This document shows, in pieces, positions 16,880 to 26,028 of a stretch of 64,000 nt of DNA (position 1 is the first letter of the stretch; each line of letters opens with the position of its first letter). The notes below the pieces were generated by a model. That model was not told the origin of the DNA and searched no databases. It was given only the letters and a program-made list of their open reading frames with translations. The DNA lies in NCBI RefSeq assembly GCF_900580865.1, contig NZ_UTBZ01000140.1:310001-374000 (forward strand), given 5' to 3'. A program made the position numbers and the translations under genes. Origin of the DNA: Pseudomonas viridiflava (GTDB taxonomy: Bacteria > Pseudomonadota > Gammaproteobacteria > Pseudomonadales > Pseudomonadaceae).

Positions 16880-16968
16880 TGTGGGAGCGAGCCTGCTCGC
16901 GATTACGGAGTGTCAGTCAACATTGATGTGTCTGACAGACCGCTATCGCGAGCAGGCTCGCTCCCACA
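16880..16968. repeat. REP pair (copy 1)
   Basis: Two inverted copies of the pseudomonad REP sequence, TGTGGGAGCGAGCCTGCTCG at the left and its complement at the right, about 45 bases apart, between convergent trmL and secB. Confidence 0.93.
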
Positions 16969-16987
16969 TGGGTGTTGCTGAACCGTC

Positions 16988-17473
16988 TTACTGAACGGTT
17001 GGCGTCTCGCCGCTTTCCTGCATGCGCTGCAGTTCTTGCGCGTACAGAGCGTCGAAGTTCACCGGGGCCAGCATCAGCGCCGGGAACGAACCGCGGGTCA
17101 CCAGACTGTCCAGGGTTTCGCGCGCGTACGGGAACAGGATGTTCGGGCAGAACGCACCCAGGGTGTGGCTCATCGAAGCCGCATCGAGGTTCTTGATCAG
17201 GAAGATACCGGCCTGTTGCACTTCAGCGATGAAGGCAACTTCTTCACCGTTTTTCACGGTAACCGACAGGGTCAGCACGACTTCGTAGAAATCACCTTCC
17301 AGTGCTTTCTGACGAGTGTTCAGATCCAGCGCAACAGCCGGATCCCACTGCTGGCGGAAGATCGCCGGGCTTTTCGGGGCTTCGAAGGACAGGTCGCGTA
17401 CGTAGATGCGCTGCAAGGAGAATTGCGGTGCGGTTTCTTCTTCGCTGGCTGCAGTGTTCTGTTGGTCAGTCAT
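16988..17473 (-). CDS. secB: Protein-export chaperone SecB
   Basis: SecB keeps precursors unfolded and hands them to SecA. The 161-residue product matches the family in length and in the segments FSLQRIYVRDLSFEAPKSP, ALEGDFYEVVLTLSV and CPNILFPYARETLDSLVTRG. It is the last gene of a grxC-secB group, 57 bases after grxC, and is followed by a REP pair. Confidence 0.97.
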   Translation of the reverse strand: MTDQQNTAASEEETAPQFSLQRIYVRDLSFEAPKSPAIFRQQWDPAVALDLNTRQKALEGDFYEVVLTLSVTVKNGEEVAFIAEVQQAGIFLIKNLDAASMSHTLGAFCPNILFPYARETLDSLVTRGSFPALMLAPVNFDALYAQELQRMQESGETPTVQ

Positions 17474-17530
17474 CTCAGATCCTTATCGATCTTGGGTCTT
17501 TTAGGGAGTGCTGTACGTGGGTGCAGCCGT

Positions 17531-17785
17531 TCAGGCCTTGAGCAGCGCGTCGAGCTTGCCGGCGCGCTCCAAAGCATACAAATCGTCACAACCGCCGATG
17601 TGTTCGCTGCCGATCCAGATCTGCGGCACGGACGTGCGTCCGGCTTTCTGGGTCATTTCGGCACGCACCTGCGGCTTGCCATCGACCTTGATCTCTTTGA
17701 AGGCCACGCCTTTGTTCTCGAGCAGGTACTTGGCTCGCGAGCAATAAGGGCAGTAATCGCTGGAGTAGACGATGACTTCGCTCAT
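17531..17785 (-). CDS. grxC: Glutaredoxin 3 (GrxC)
   Basis: A small cytoplasmic thiol-disulfide oxidoreductase using glutathione. The 84 residues contain the dithiol active site CPYC (residues 12-15), the cis-proline motif TSVPQIWIG and the GSH-binding GGCDDL near the C-terminus. It starts one base after the stop of the rhodanese-like gene, so the two are cotranscribed. Confidence 0.96.
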   Translation of the reverse strand: MSEVIVYSSDYCPYCSRAKYLLENKGVAFKEIKVDGKPQVRAEMTQKAGRTSVPQIWIGSEHIGGCDDLYALERAGKLDALLKA

Positions 17786-17786
17786 A

Positions 17787-18200
17787 TCACTTCACCAACG
17801 GCAGGTTGTCGCCTTTCCAGCTGGAAATCCCGCCGGACAGCTTGGCGGCGGTGAAGCCGGATTTCATCAGTTCGCGGGCGTGGGTGCCAGCGGTCTGGCC
17901 CAAGGCATCGACCAGAATGATGGTCTTGGCCTTGTGCTTTTCCAGCTCGGCGACGCGCGCAGCCAGTTTGTCCTGGGGAATGTTCACCGCGCCAACGATG
18001 TGGCCAGCAGCGAAATCCTTGGCCGGACGGATGTCCACCACCACGCCTGCATCTTTATTGACCAGTGCGGTCAGCTCGCCGGTGCTCAGGCTTTTACCGC
18101 CGCCCTGCATCGTGTGCGCCAGCAACAGAGCCAGCAGTACGACGAAGATACCGACAAGAATGTAGTGGTTAGTGGCAAATTCAATCAGGTGAGCAACCAT
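17787..18200 (-). CDS. Membrane-anchored rhodanese-like protein (no active-site Cys)
   Basis: 137 residues from the ATG at 18200: one N-terminal membrane segment (YILVGIFVVLLALLLAH), then a rhodanese fold with VVDIRPAKDFAAGHIVGAVNIP. The loop where active sulfurtransferases carry Cys reads VDALGQTAG, with Asp at the expected position, so it is likely a binding or structural rhodanese rather than a sulfurtransferase. The sequence in front of the ATG reads CCTCC rather than a ribosome-binding site, which makes the start less certain. It heads the rhodanese-grxC-secB group. Confidence 0.88.
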   Translation of the reverse strand: MVAHLIEFATNHYILVGIFVVLLALLLAHTMQGGGKSLSTGELTALVNKDAGVVVDIRPAKDFAAGHIVGAVNIPQDKLAARVAELEKHKAKTIILVDALGQTAGTHARELMKSGFTAAKLSGGISSWKGDNLPLVK

Positions 18201-18353
18201 CGAAGGAGGTTCCAGGGCGTTAAAATGTCGGCCAGTATACACAGCCGCTATGGTCGGCCAAACCCCGTCCAGCGGTGACGCGGTCGGAACTTAGCTTTAA
18301 ACTCCAACTCCCTTTTCCATCGCCCTCTTCTTTATTAGCCACGAGTGGATTCC

Positions 18354-19883
18354 ATGACTACCACGCCTAAACCTTTGGTCCTGATGATTCTCGACGGCTT
18401 CGGTCACAGCGACAGCCCCGAATCCAACGCCGTTTTTGCGGCGAATAAGCCTGTTCTCGATCGCCTCTGGGCCACCGTGCCGAACGGCTTGATCTCGGGC
18501 AGCGGCATGGATGTCGGTCTGCCGGACGGCCAGATGGGCAACTCCGAAGTCGGCCACATGAACCTCGGCGCCGGCCGCGTGGTGTATCAGGACTTCACCC
18601 GCGTGACCAAATCGATCCGCGACGGCGAGTTCTTCGAAAACCCGACCATCTGCGCCGCTGTGGATAAAGCCGTGGCTGCCGGCAAAGCCGTGCACTTCAT
18701 GGGTCTGCTGTCCGATGGCGGCGTGCACAGCCATCAGGATCACCTGATTGCCATGGCCGAACTGGCCTTCAAGCGCGGCGCCGAAAAAATCTACCTGCAC
18801 GCTTTCCTCGATGGCCGCGACACGCCGCCGAAAAGCGCTGCCTCGTCGATCGAACTGCTTGATGCAACCTTCCAGGCACTGGGCAAGGGCCGTATCGCCA
18901 GCATCATCGGTCGCTACTTCGCCATGGACCGTGACAACCGCTGGGATCGCGTCGCTCAGGCGTACAACCTGATCGTCGATGGCAACAGCGAGTTCAATGC
19001 CGCCACCGCGCAGGAAGGTCTCGACGCTGCCTATGCGCGTGGCGAGAGCGACGAATTCGTCAAAGCCACTACCATCGGTGAGCCGGTAAAAGTCGAAGAC
19101 GGCGATGCGGTGGTGTTCATGAACTTCCGCGCTGACCGCGCCCGCGAGCTGACTCGTGTATTCGTCGAAGATGACTTCAAAGACTTCGAGCGCGCGCGCC
19201 AGCCAAAACTCGCCGGTTTCGTCATGTTGACCCAATACGCGGCCAGCATTCCGGCACCGTCGGCATTCGCCGCGGGCAGCCTGGAAAACGTTCTCGGCGA
19301 CTACTTGGCGAAGAATGGCAAAACCCAACTGCGTATCGCCGAAACCGAGAAGTACGCGCACGTGACTTTCTTCTTCTCCGGCGGCCGTGAAGAACCGTTC
19401 CCGGGCGAAGAGCGCATCCTGATCCCGTCGCCGAAAGTCGCTACTTACGATTTGCAGCCAGAAATGAGCGCACCTGAGGTCACCGACCGCATCGTCGACG
19501 CCATCGAAAACCAGCGTTACGACGTGATCGTGGTCAACTACGCGAACGGCGACATGGTCGGCCACAGCGGCGTGTTTGACGCGGCGGTGAAGGCTGTCGA
19601 GTGCCTCGACACCTGCGTCGGTCGCATTGTCGATGCGCTGGAGAAGGTTGGCGGCGAAGCGTTGATCACCGCTGACCACGGCAACGTCGAGCAAATGGCT
19701 GATGAATCCACGGGCCAGGCGCACACCGCGCACACCACCGAGCCGGTGCCATTCATTTATGTCGGCAAACGCGACCTGAAAGTCCGTGAAGGCGGCGTGC
19801 TGGCAGATGTGGCCCCGACCATGCTGAAACTGCTCGGTCTGGAAAAACCTGCGGAAATGACTGGCACGTCTATCCTGGTGTAA
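18354..19883 (+). CDS. gpmI: Cofactor-independent phosphoglycerate mutase (GpmI)
   Basis: GpmI interconverts 3- and 2-phosphoglycerate with two Mn ions and a phosphoserine intermediate. The 509 residues show MILDGFGHS (metal Asp), the catalytic-serine segment MGNSEVGHMNLGAG, FLDGRDTPPKS, FMNFRADRARELT and the C-terminal ADHGNVEQM and HTTEPVPF metal sites. The ATG at 18354 gives the usual N-terminus (MTTTPKPLVLMILDG). It diverges from the rhodanese gene and leads a conserved group with envC, ctpA and yibQ, from which it is split by a REP pair. Confidence 0.97.
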   Translation: MTTTPKPLVLMILDGFGHSDSPESNAVFAANKPVLDRLWATVPNGLISGSGMDVGLPDGQMGNSEVGHMNLGAGRVVYQDFTRVTKSIRDGEFFENPTICAAVDKAVAAGKAVHFMGLLSDGGVHSHQDHLIAMAELAFKRGAEKIYLHAFLDGRDTPPKSAASSIELLDATFQALGKGRIASIIGRYFAMDRDNRWDRVAQAYNLIVDGNSEFNAATAQEGLDAAYARGESDEFVKATTIGEPVKVEDGDAVVFMNFRADRARELTRVFVEDDFKDFERARQPKLAGFVMLTQYAASIPAPSAFAAGSLENVLGDYLAKNGKTQLRIAETEKYAHVTFFFSGGREEPFPGEERILIPSPKVATYDLQPEMSAPEVTDRIVDAIENQRYDVIVVNYANGDMVGHSGVFDAAVKAVECLDTCVGRIVDALEKVGGEALITADHGNVEQMADESTGQAHTAHTTEPVPFIYVGKRDLKVREGGVLADVAPTMLKLLGLEKPAEMTGTSILV

Positions 19884-19910
19884 TCCGCTCTATCACGCGC
19901 CACAAAACCC

Positions 19911-20000
19911 TGTGGGAGCGAGCTTGCTCGCGAATACGATGGATCAGTCGATATCAATGTCGCCTGACACACCGCTTTCGCGAGCAAGCTCGCTCCCACA
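19911..20000. repeat. REP pair (copy 2)
   Basis: TGTGGGAGCGAGCTTGCTCG and its inverted partner, separated by about 45 bases, between gpmI and envC. Confidence 0.93.
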
Positions 20001-20113
20001 TTGGTTTTGCAGTGTTTTTCAGGCCAGTTATCACACAGCCCCAATTGGGCGTTTTTTTTGCAGCCTCGGGCGGGCATACTAGGCCGTCCATTACCCTGGT
20101 GCCGCCCGCCTCT

Positions 20114-21400
20114 ATGCTCCGCGTCCTGATCGCCCTCGCTCTGACCTGCCTGCTCCAACCGGCCTTCGCTGACGAGCGCGCGCAAACCCAACAGCAGCTG
20201 GACGCCACGCGTCAGGACATTGCCGAGCTGAAAAAGCTGCTGAGCAAAGTCCAGGAAGAAAAGTCCGGCGTGCAGAAAGAGCTCAAGGGCACTGAAACCG
20301 AGCTGGGCAAGCTGCAGAAGCAGGTCGATGCACTGCAGAAAGAACTGCAAAAAAGCGAATCCGAGCTTCAGCGACTCGATGCAGAGAAAAAAAAACTCCA
20401 GAGCGCGCGCACTGAACAGCAGCGACTGATCGCCATTCAGGCCCGAGCGGCCTATCAGAACGGTCGCCAGGAATACCTCAAGCTGCTGCTCAACCAGCAG
20501 AATCCCGAGAAATTTGCCCGTACCCTCACCTATTACGATTACCTGAGCCAGGCCCGCCTGGAGCAGTTGAAGAACTTCAACGAAACCCTGCGCCAACTGG
20601 CCAATGTCGAAAAAGACATCGCCGCCCAGCAGGCGCAATTGCTGGTACAGAAAAGCAGCCTCGATACCCAGCGCGATGAACTGGAAAATGTTCGCAAGGA
20701 ACGCCAGCAAGTCCTCGCCAAGCTCAACGATGACGTGAAGGCCCGCGACCAGAAACTCGCAGCCCGTGAGCAGGATCAGGCAGACCTGTCTAAAGTCCTT
20801 AAAACCATTGAAGAAACCCTGGCCCGTCAGGCTCGTGAGGCAGAGGAAGCGCGGCAGAAAGCGCTGATCGCCCAGCAGGAAGCGGAAAAAAAGCGTTTGC
20901 GTGAGGCGCAGGCTGAAAACAGCGACGCCCCGCGAAAACCCGCCAGATCCACTCCCGGCGCACTGGTCTCCAGCAGCGGCGAGACATTCGGTGGCCCTTT
21001 TGCTGCAACCCGGGGAAAACTTCCGTGGCCGGTTGATGGTCGACTATTGGCACGCTTCGGCGAAAGCCGTGGCGACGACGCCCGGACCAAGTGGGACGGC
21101 GTGATGATCAGCGCCTCCGCCGGCAGCCAGGTACATGCCGTACACGGTGGTCGCGTGGTGTTCGCCGACTGGCTGCGCGGCGCCGGGTTGCTGGTGATCC
21201 TCGATCACGGCAACGGTTTTCTGAGTCTTTACGGTCATAACCAGACGCTGCTCAAGTCTGCCGGTGACGTGGTTAAAGCCGGTGAGTCCATCTCCACTGT
21301 CGGTAACAGTGGCGGCCAGGACACATCAGCGCTGTATTTCGCAATTCGTCAGCAGGGTCACCCGAGTGATCCAGCGCAATGGTGCCGCGCGCAAGGATAG
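20114..21400 (+). CDS. envC: EnvC-like murein hydrolase activator
   Basis: 428 residues from the ATG at 20114: a signal peptide (LIALALTCLLQPAFAD), a long coiled coil (about 25-260, rich in Leu-Lys-Glu heptads such as AELKKLLSKVQEEKS) and a C-terminal LytM/M23 domain (VDGRLLARFGESRG to AIRQQGHPSDPAQW). EnvC activates AmiA/AmiB at the septum and carries a non-catalytic LytM domain; here the first metal-ligand motif of active M23 enzymes (H-x3-D) reads WDGVM, in keeping with an activator. It precedes ctpA by 34 bases. Confidence 0.9.
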   Translation: MLRVLIALALTCLLQPAFADERAQTQQQLDATRQDIAELKKLLSKVQEEKSGVQKELKGTETELGKLQKQVDALQKELQKSESELQRLDAEKKKLQSARTEQQRLIAIQARAAYQNGRQEYLKLLLNQQNPEKFARTLTYYDYLSQARLEQLKNFNETLRQLANVEKDIAAQQAQLLVQKSSLDTQRDELENVRKERQQVLAKLNDDVKARDQKLAAREQDQADLSKVLKTIEETLARQAREAEEARQKALIAQQEAEKKRLREAQAENSDAPRKPARSTPGALVSSSGETFGGPFAATRGKLPWPVDGRLLARFGESRGDDARTKWDGVMISASAGSQVHAVHGGRVVFADWLRGAGLLVILDHGNGFLSLYGHNQTLLKSAGDVVKAGESISTVGNSGGQDTSALYFAIRQQGHPSDPAQWCRAQG

Positions 21401-21434
21401 GCGTTGAGTCACCTACATTAGGAGTTCGTTCGAC

Positions 21435-22754
21435 ATGCTGCATTTGTCCCGCCTTACCTCGCTGGCCCTGACGATCGCCCTGGTGATCGGCGCGCCTCTG
21501 GCGTTCGCCGCGCAACCGGCCCCGACCGTCGCTCCGGCAGGCACTGCCGCGACCTCCAAGGCGCCGCTGCCGCTGGAAGAGTTGCGCACCTTTGCCGAGG
21601 TCATGGACCGGATCAAAGCCGCCTATGTCGAACCAGTGGATGACAAGACTCTGCTGGAAAACGCGATCAAGGGCATGCTCAGCAACCTTGATCCGCACTC
21701 GGCCTATCTCGGCCCGGAAGACTTCACCGAGCTGCAGGAAAGCACCAGCGGTGAATTCGGCGGCCTGGGCATCGAAGTCGGCGCCGAAGATGGCTTCATC
21801 AAAGTGGTCTCGCCAATCGATGACACCCCGGCGTCGAAGGCCGGCATCCAGGCCGGTGACTTTATCGTCAAGATCAACGGCCAGCCGACCCGCGGCCAGA
21901 CCATGACCGAAGCCGTCGACAAGATGCGCGGCAAAATCGGCCAGAAAATCACTCTGACCCTGGTACGCGACGGCGGCACGCCATTCGACGTGACCCTGGC
22001 CCGCGCGGTGATCCAGGTGAAGAGCGTCAAAGCGCAGCTGCTGGAAACCGGCTACGCGTACATCCGCATCACCCAGTTCCAGGTCAAGACCGGCGAAGAG
22101 GTCTCCAAGGCCTTGGCCAAGCTGCGCAAGGACAACGGCAAGAAGCTCAACGGCATCATTCTCGACTTGCGCAACAACCCGGGCGGCGTGCTGCAGGCAG
22201 CAGTGGAAGTGGTCGACCACTTCATCACCAAAGGCCTGATCGTCTACACCAAAGGCCGCATCGCCAACTCCGAACTGCGCTTCTCCGCTACCGGCAAAGA
22301 CGAAAGCGAAGCGGTGCCAATGGTCGTGTTGATCAACGGTGGCAGCGCCTCGGCCTCGGAAATCGTCGCCGGCGCCCTGCAGGATCAGAAACGCGCGGTG
22401 GTCATGGGCACGACCAGTTTCGGCAAGGGTTCGGTACAAACCGTGCTGCCGCTGAACAACGACCGCGCGTTGAAGATCACCACAGCGCTGTACTTCACAC
22501 CGAACGGCCGCTCGATTCAGGCACAGGGCATCGTTCCGGATATCGAAGTACGCAAGGCCAAGATTACCAACGAGGCCGATGGCGATTACTTCAAGGAAGC
22601 CGACCTGCAAGGTCACCTGGGCAACGGCAACGGCGGCGCGGACAAACCGACCGGATCTGGCAGCAAGGCCAAGGCCATGCCGCAGGATGACGATTACCAA
22701 CTGGCCCAGGCCCTGAGCCTGCTCAAAGGGCTGAGCATTACGTCCGGCCGTTGA
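21435..22754 (+). CDS. ctpA: Carboxy-terminal processing protease, S41 family (CtpA-like)
   Basis: A periplasmic serine protease of the CtpA/Prc group that trims envelope proteins, including peptidoglycan hydrolases in pseudomonads. The 439 residues comprise a signal peptide (to AFAA, residue 25), a helical N-domain, a PDZ domain (GLGIEVGAEDGFIKVVSP to DGGTPFDVTLARA) and the S41 core with the catalytic Ser in NGGSASASEIVAGALQD and Lys in GTTSFGKGSVQ. Its position between envC and yibQ suggests a shared role in cell-wall turnover at division. Confidence 0.94.
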   Translation: MLHLSRLTSLALTIALVIGAPLAFAAQPAPTVAPAGTAATSKAPLPLEELRTFAEVMDRIKAAYVEPVDDKTLLENAIKGMLSNLDPHSAYLGPEDFTELQESTSGEFGGLGIEVGAEDGFIKVVSPIDDTPASKAGIQAGDFIVKINGQPTRGQTMTEAVDKMRGKIGQKITLTLVRDGGTPFDVTLARAVIQVKSVKAQLLETGYAYIRITQFQVKTGEEVSKALAKLRKDNGKKLNGIILDLRNNPGGVLQAAVEVVDHFITKGLIVYTKGRIANSELRFSATGKDESEAVPMVVLINGGSASASEIVAGALQDQKRAVVMGTTSFGKGSVQTVLPLNNDRALKITTALYFTPNGRSIQAQGIVPDIEVRKAKITNEADGDYFKEADLQGHLGNGNGGADKPTGSGSKAKAMPQDDDYQLAQALSLLKGLSITSGR

Positions 22755-22756
22755 GG

Positions 22757-23533
22757 ATGTCTCTGCGTTTGCTCTGCGTTTTGTTGTGCTGTCTGGCGGG
22801 TGCTGCTCATGCAGAGTCCGCCAGTTCAACACCACACAAAGCCTACCTGACCCTGATCATCGACGACCTGGGGCAAAACCTGCCCCGGGATCGCCGCGTG
22901 CTGGCCCTGCCCGGCCCGGTGACCACGGCGATCATGCCTGATACCCCCCACGCCACCGAGTTCGCCCGCGAAGCCCATCACGCCGGCAAGATCGTCATCC
23001 TGCACATGCCTATGGACCCGGCCACCGGGCCCTACGCCTGGCACCCCGAATTGCCCATCGAAGAACTGGAAAAACGCCTCAACTCTGCGTTCAAAATGGT
23101 CCCCTATACCGCAGGCATCAACAATCACATGGGCAGCCGCATGACCGCGCAGCCGGTGGCGATGGCGTGGTTGATGGCTGAGTTGCAACGCCGGCACAAG
23201 TTCTTCGTCGACAGCCGCACCAGTGCGCAGACCGTCGCCGCGCAACAGGCGCAGAAGATCGATCTGGCCAGCGTTTCGCGAGATGTGTTTCTTGATGACG
23301 AGCGTACGGAGGCGGCTATCTTCACGCAGTTGCAGACCGCGATCAGCCTGGCGCGCAAGCAAGGTTCGGCAGTGATGATCGGCCATCCATATCCGCAGAC
23401 ACTGGCGGTGCTGGAGCGCGAATTGCCCAAGTTGAAGGCTCAGGGAATCGAGTGGATCGACATCAGGCAGATGATCAGCGTGCGCAGCAATCGCGCCATG
23501 CTCGGCCACGGTAAAGACGGGGTCTATCGGTAA
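22757..23533 (+). CDS. Divergent polysaccharide deacetylase family protein (YibQ-like)
   Basis: 258 residues with a signal peptide (LLCVLLCCLAGAAHAES) and a divergent NodB-type fold: LTLIIDDLGQN, VTTAIMPDTPHA, ILHMPMDP and NHMGSRMTAQ. The family (formerly DUF610) is periplasmic and its substrate is not established. The ATG at 22757 is used; an in-frame TTG at 22751 overlaps the ctpA stop and would imply coupling. Third gene of envC-ctpA-yibQ. Confidence 0.9.
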   Translation: MSLRLLCVLLCCLAGAAHAESASSTPHKAYLTLIIDDLGQNLPRDRRVLALPGPVTTAIMPDTPHATEFAREAHHAGKIVILHMPMDPATGPYAWHPELPIEELEKRLNSAFKMVPYTAGINNHMGSRMTAQPVAMAWLMAELQRRHKFFVDSRTSAQTVAAQQAQKIDLASVSRDVFLDDERTEAAIFTQLQTAISLARKQGSAVMIGHPYPQTLAVLERELPKLKAQGIEWIDIRQMISVRSNRAMLGHGKDGVYR

Positions 23534-23651
23534 TACCCTGTCACGTTGTTCAATACATAGTTACCGCCAGACGCCCGCCCCCTTTCCGGATAGTGAGACC
23601 TGCAACAGGTCGCGACTACCTCGAGTCGCCTTTGAACTATCAGGAGTAACC

Positions 23652-25025
23652 ATGACTACCAATGCCCCGATTACCCCGCCTGCCGGGCGAATCGAACCCA
23701 TCCGGATCGACAACCTGCTGATCAGCTTCACGACAGAGTTTCTCCGAGTCTGGGACACCGACGGCTTGCAGGCAAAAACGGCTTCCTTTTGGCACCCCAC
23801 CCCTGCTCCCGATGTATTGCCAGGCTATTTTCCCCTGGGCGACGTTATCGCAAGAGGCCCCGGCAATATCAATGGCAAAAGAGTGGTGGCTGTCGTCTGC
23901 GAAGCTGGCACCCCAAGCTCCGACCCCGCTAAAGGCAAAGCGCTGCGCCGCCCCGACGATTACGAGTTGATATGGAAGGACTCCGGCTCAGGATCGAAAA
24001 GGGATCTGTCGATCTGGCGACCGATCCCCCCCGAAGGCTACGTAGCCTTGGGATCGGTGTGTTCGCACGACCACGAAAAACCCTCGTTCAACGCTGTCAG
24101 GTGCGTCCGGGAGGACCTGGTCATCGCATCGAATACCAGCGACCTGGTCTGGGACGACAAGGGCAGCGGCGCTCGCCAGCGTGTCAGCACCTGGAGTGCC
24201 GTTCCTCCAGTCGCCACACCGGGTGAAATACATCTGGCATGCGGCAGCTTTGTCGGATTGAGCAACTACACCAAACCGGTAAGTTTCCCGGTCTACTGTT
24301 TGCGCCTGAAGATCGCGCTTCAGATCAATCCGCGCCCAACGGCACCCGTGCTTTGCGCAGAAACACCGACGCCGTTGGTTGCTCTGGAGAATCCTTCTTA
24401 TGTCGCCTCCCTGCCCTGGTTCGCGGTCAGAGATCCGCACTACTCTCGTATCGAGCAACTAAACCATTCGCCCTTCTACCTTTTGGAACGCACAGATCAG
24501 TATTTGCTCGTCGGCCATGCTAACAACACCGATAACCACAGCCAGATATTCAGGTGGAGCGCGCCCCGCGCACAACGCGCAGGGAGCCTGCAGGCATTCA
24601 CCCATACCACTTCTGTCGAGTTCGGAGCGCAATGGCAGACCAACCTGCACGACCCGCTGCTGTTTTCAGCGCGTCTGGGCCATGACTTCACCCAATGCGA
24701 AATACACTCGAACGAATGGCTTAACGCGGCAGTGATTGATGTGGTTGCTGTCGTAGACAAAAACAGGTCCGTGGCGGCTTACCTGATGCAGAGCGACTAC
24801 CGACTGCTGCGCGCCGATGGCACATCCGTGACAGATGCTTTCAGCTACACCGATGGCAATAGCTTGCACATCAGCCAGTACGCGCCAATTGAGCCTGAGA
24901 CCGTTGTCGTCCCTGCGCCGGAGCCGGTGGTGGAACCGTCTGCGCAGACGTCTGTGGCAGACGACGAAATCAGCGCAGCGCTAGCGGAGACTGAGTTGCC
25001 AGTGGCTACAGATACCGCCCCATGA
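23652..25025 (+). CDS. Vps62-related protein
   Basis: 457 residues with no signal peptide. The N-terminal 220 residues carry the repeated three-unit pattern of the Vps62/DUF946 family, as in SFWHPTPAPDVLPGYFPLGD, SIWRPIPPEGYVALGSVCS and STWSAVPPVATPGEIHLAC, each with a W-x-P and a YxxLG/HLACG turn; DYELIWKDSGSGSKRD and LVWDDKGSGARQR are the matching second strands. The C-terminal half has W/F-rich strands and ends in a Pro/Glu-rich tail. Bacterial members are of unknown function and often accessory. Its 3' end overlaps the convergent solute-binding gene by 20 bases. Confidence 0.8.
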   Translation: MTTNAPITPPAGRIEPIRIDNLLISFTTEFLRVWDTDGLQAKTASFWHPTPAPDVLPGYFPLGDVIARGPGNINGKRVVAVVCEAGTPSSDPAKGKALRRPDDYELIWKDSGSGSKRDLSIWRPIPPEGYVALGSVCSHDHEKPSFNAVRCVREDLVIASNTSDLVWDDKGSGARQRVSTWSAVPPVATPGEIHLACGSFVGLSNYTKPVSFPVYCLRLKIALQINPRPTAPVLCAETPTPLVALENPSYVASLPWFAVRDPHYSRIEQLNHSPFYLLERTDQYLLVGHANNTDNHSQIFRWSAPRAQRAGSLQAFTHTTSVEFGAQWQTNLHDPLLFSARLGHDFTQCEIHSNEWLNAAVIDVVAVVDKNRSVAAYLMQSDYRLLRADGTSVTDAFSYTDGNSLHISQYAPIEPETVVVPAPEPVVEPSAQTSVADDEISAALAETELPVATDTAP

Positions 25026-25761
25026 TCTCATCGACCACACCTTCTTTGCGCAACTGATCCAGTGCGGCCTGAAGCTTGGCGACGACTTCGTCGGAGACGT
25101 CCTTGTTCAGCGCCAGATACAGCTCTGCACTGTTGAAGCGCAGCACGGTCTTGAGACCGGTGACACCATCCTGCCGCGCCAGATAGCGCCCGGCAGGATC
25201 ACCAGTGGCCCAAAGGTCGATCTGCCCATTGATCAGTTTCTTTGCGTTGTCCTGATCGCGCAGTACCACGATCGGCTTCAGACCTTGTTTGGTCAATGTC
25301 TCGGCAATCGCATCGCCCTTGTAGGCACCGATCTTGTATTTACGTGCGTCATTGAGGGTTTCGAGGGTGATCTTGCTGTCAGCCTTGGCCAGCATGATCC
25401 AGTCATCCGGACCGATCGGTCCGACCCATTTGAAGAGTTTTTCGCGGTCCGGCAGACGCGCCATTACAAAGGCGCCGTACCCGGGATTTTCCAGAGCCAG
25501 TTTGTAGACCCGCTCCCAGGGAAACCGCAGCGTCAGGCTGTAGGTGATGCCGGCACGCTGGAACACTTCACGGACGATGTCGGTGGCAATGCCGTTGATG
25601 TTCTCGCCCTGGGCGAAATTCTTGCCGTTCTTCGCCATGTTGTACGGCGGGAAGTTTTCGGTAAGGAGCACCAGATCGGTGTCGGGACTGTTTTCCGCCC
25701 GGACAGTGTTGATGAGCAACATCGAGGCGCTGGCGAGAACAAGAAGCAGGCGTTTGATCAT
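25006..25761 (-). CDS. Periplasmic solute-binding protein, family 3
   Basis: 251 residues with a signal peptide (LLLVLASASMLLINTVRAE) and a type II periplasmic binding fold typical of polar amino acid receptors or their stand-alone relatives: LTENFPPYN, GIATDIVREVFQRAGI, FPWERVYKLALE and QIDLWATGDPAGRYLAR. No transporter genes are next to it, so it may be an orphan receptor. The stop lies inside the end of the convergent Vps62 gene. Confidence 0.88.
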   Translation of the reverse strand: MIKRLLLVLASASMLLINTVRAENSPDTDLVLLTENFPPYNMAKNGKNFAQGENINGIATDIVREVFQRAGITYSLTLRFPWERVYKLALENPGYGAFVMARLPDREKLFKWVGPIGPDDWIMLAKADSKITLETLNDARKYKIGAYKGDAIAETLTKQGLKPIVVLRDQDNAKKLINGQIDLWATGDPAGRYLARQDGVTGLKTVLRFNSAELYLALNKDVSDEVVAKLQAALDQLRKEGVVDEIMGRYL

Positions 25762-26028
25762 GTCGGGCTACCGGAATCCATGGCGTGCCCAAGAGTGCCT
25801 TGGGTGCGCCATGCTGTCCACTGGCCTGTACGGAATCAACGCATCGCGGTCGATTAACAAGCGTCGCCAGGACGACTTCTTCAGCTGGCTTCTTCAATGA
25901 CTGCAGCCAGTTTTAAATAGTGGACAACTTACATTTCGCTACAGCGCAAACAGCCCCAACAAAAAGGAATTAAATTAAAGTCATCCCGATCAACCAATAT
26001 AACTTTCAACCGGGACCAAGGATCGGTC

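Noticed and set aside
21273..22835. 520-codon open frame antisense to ctpA
   Set aside because: The sense strand has a full signal-peptide/PDZ/S41 protein; the antisense product is low-complexity Ala/Gly/Asp-rich.
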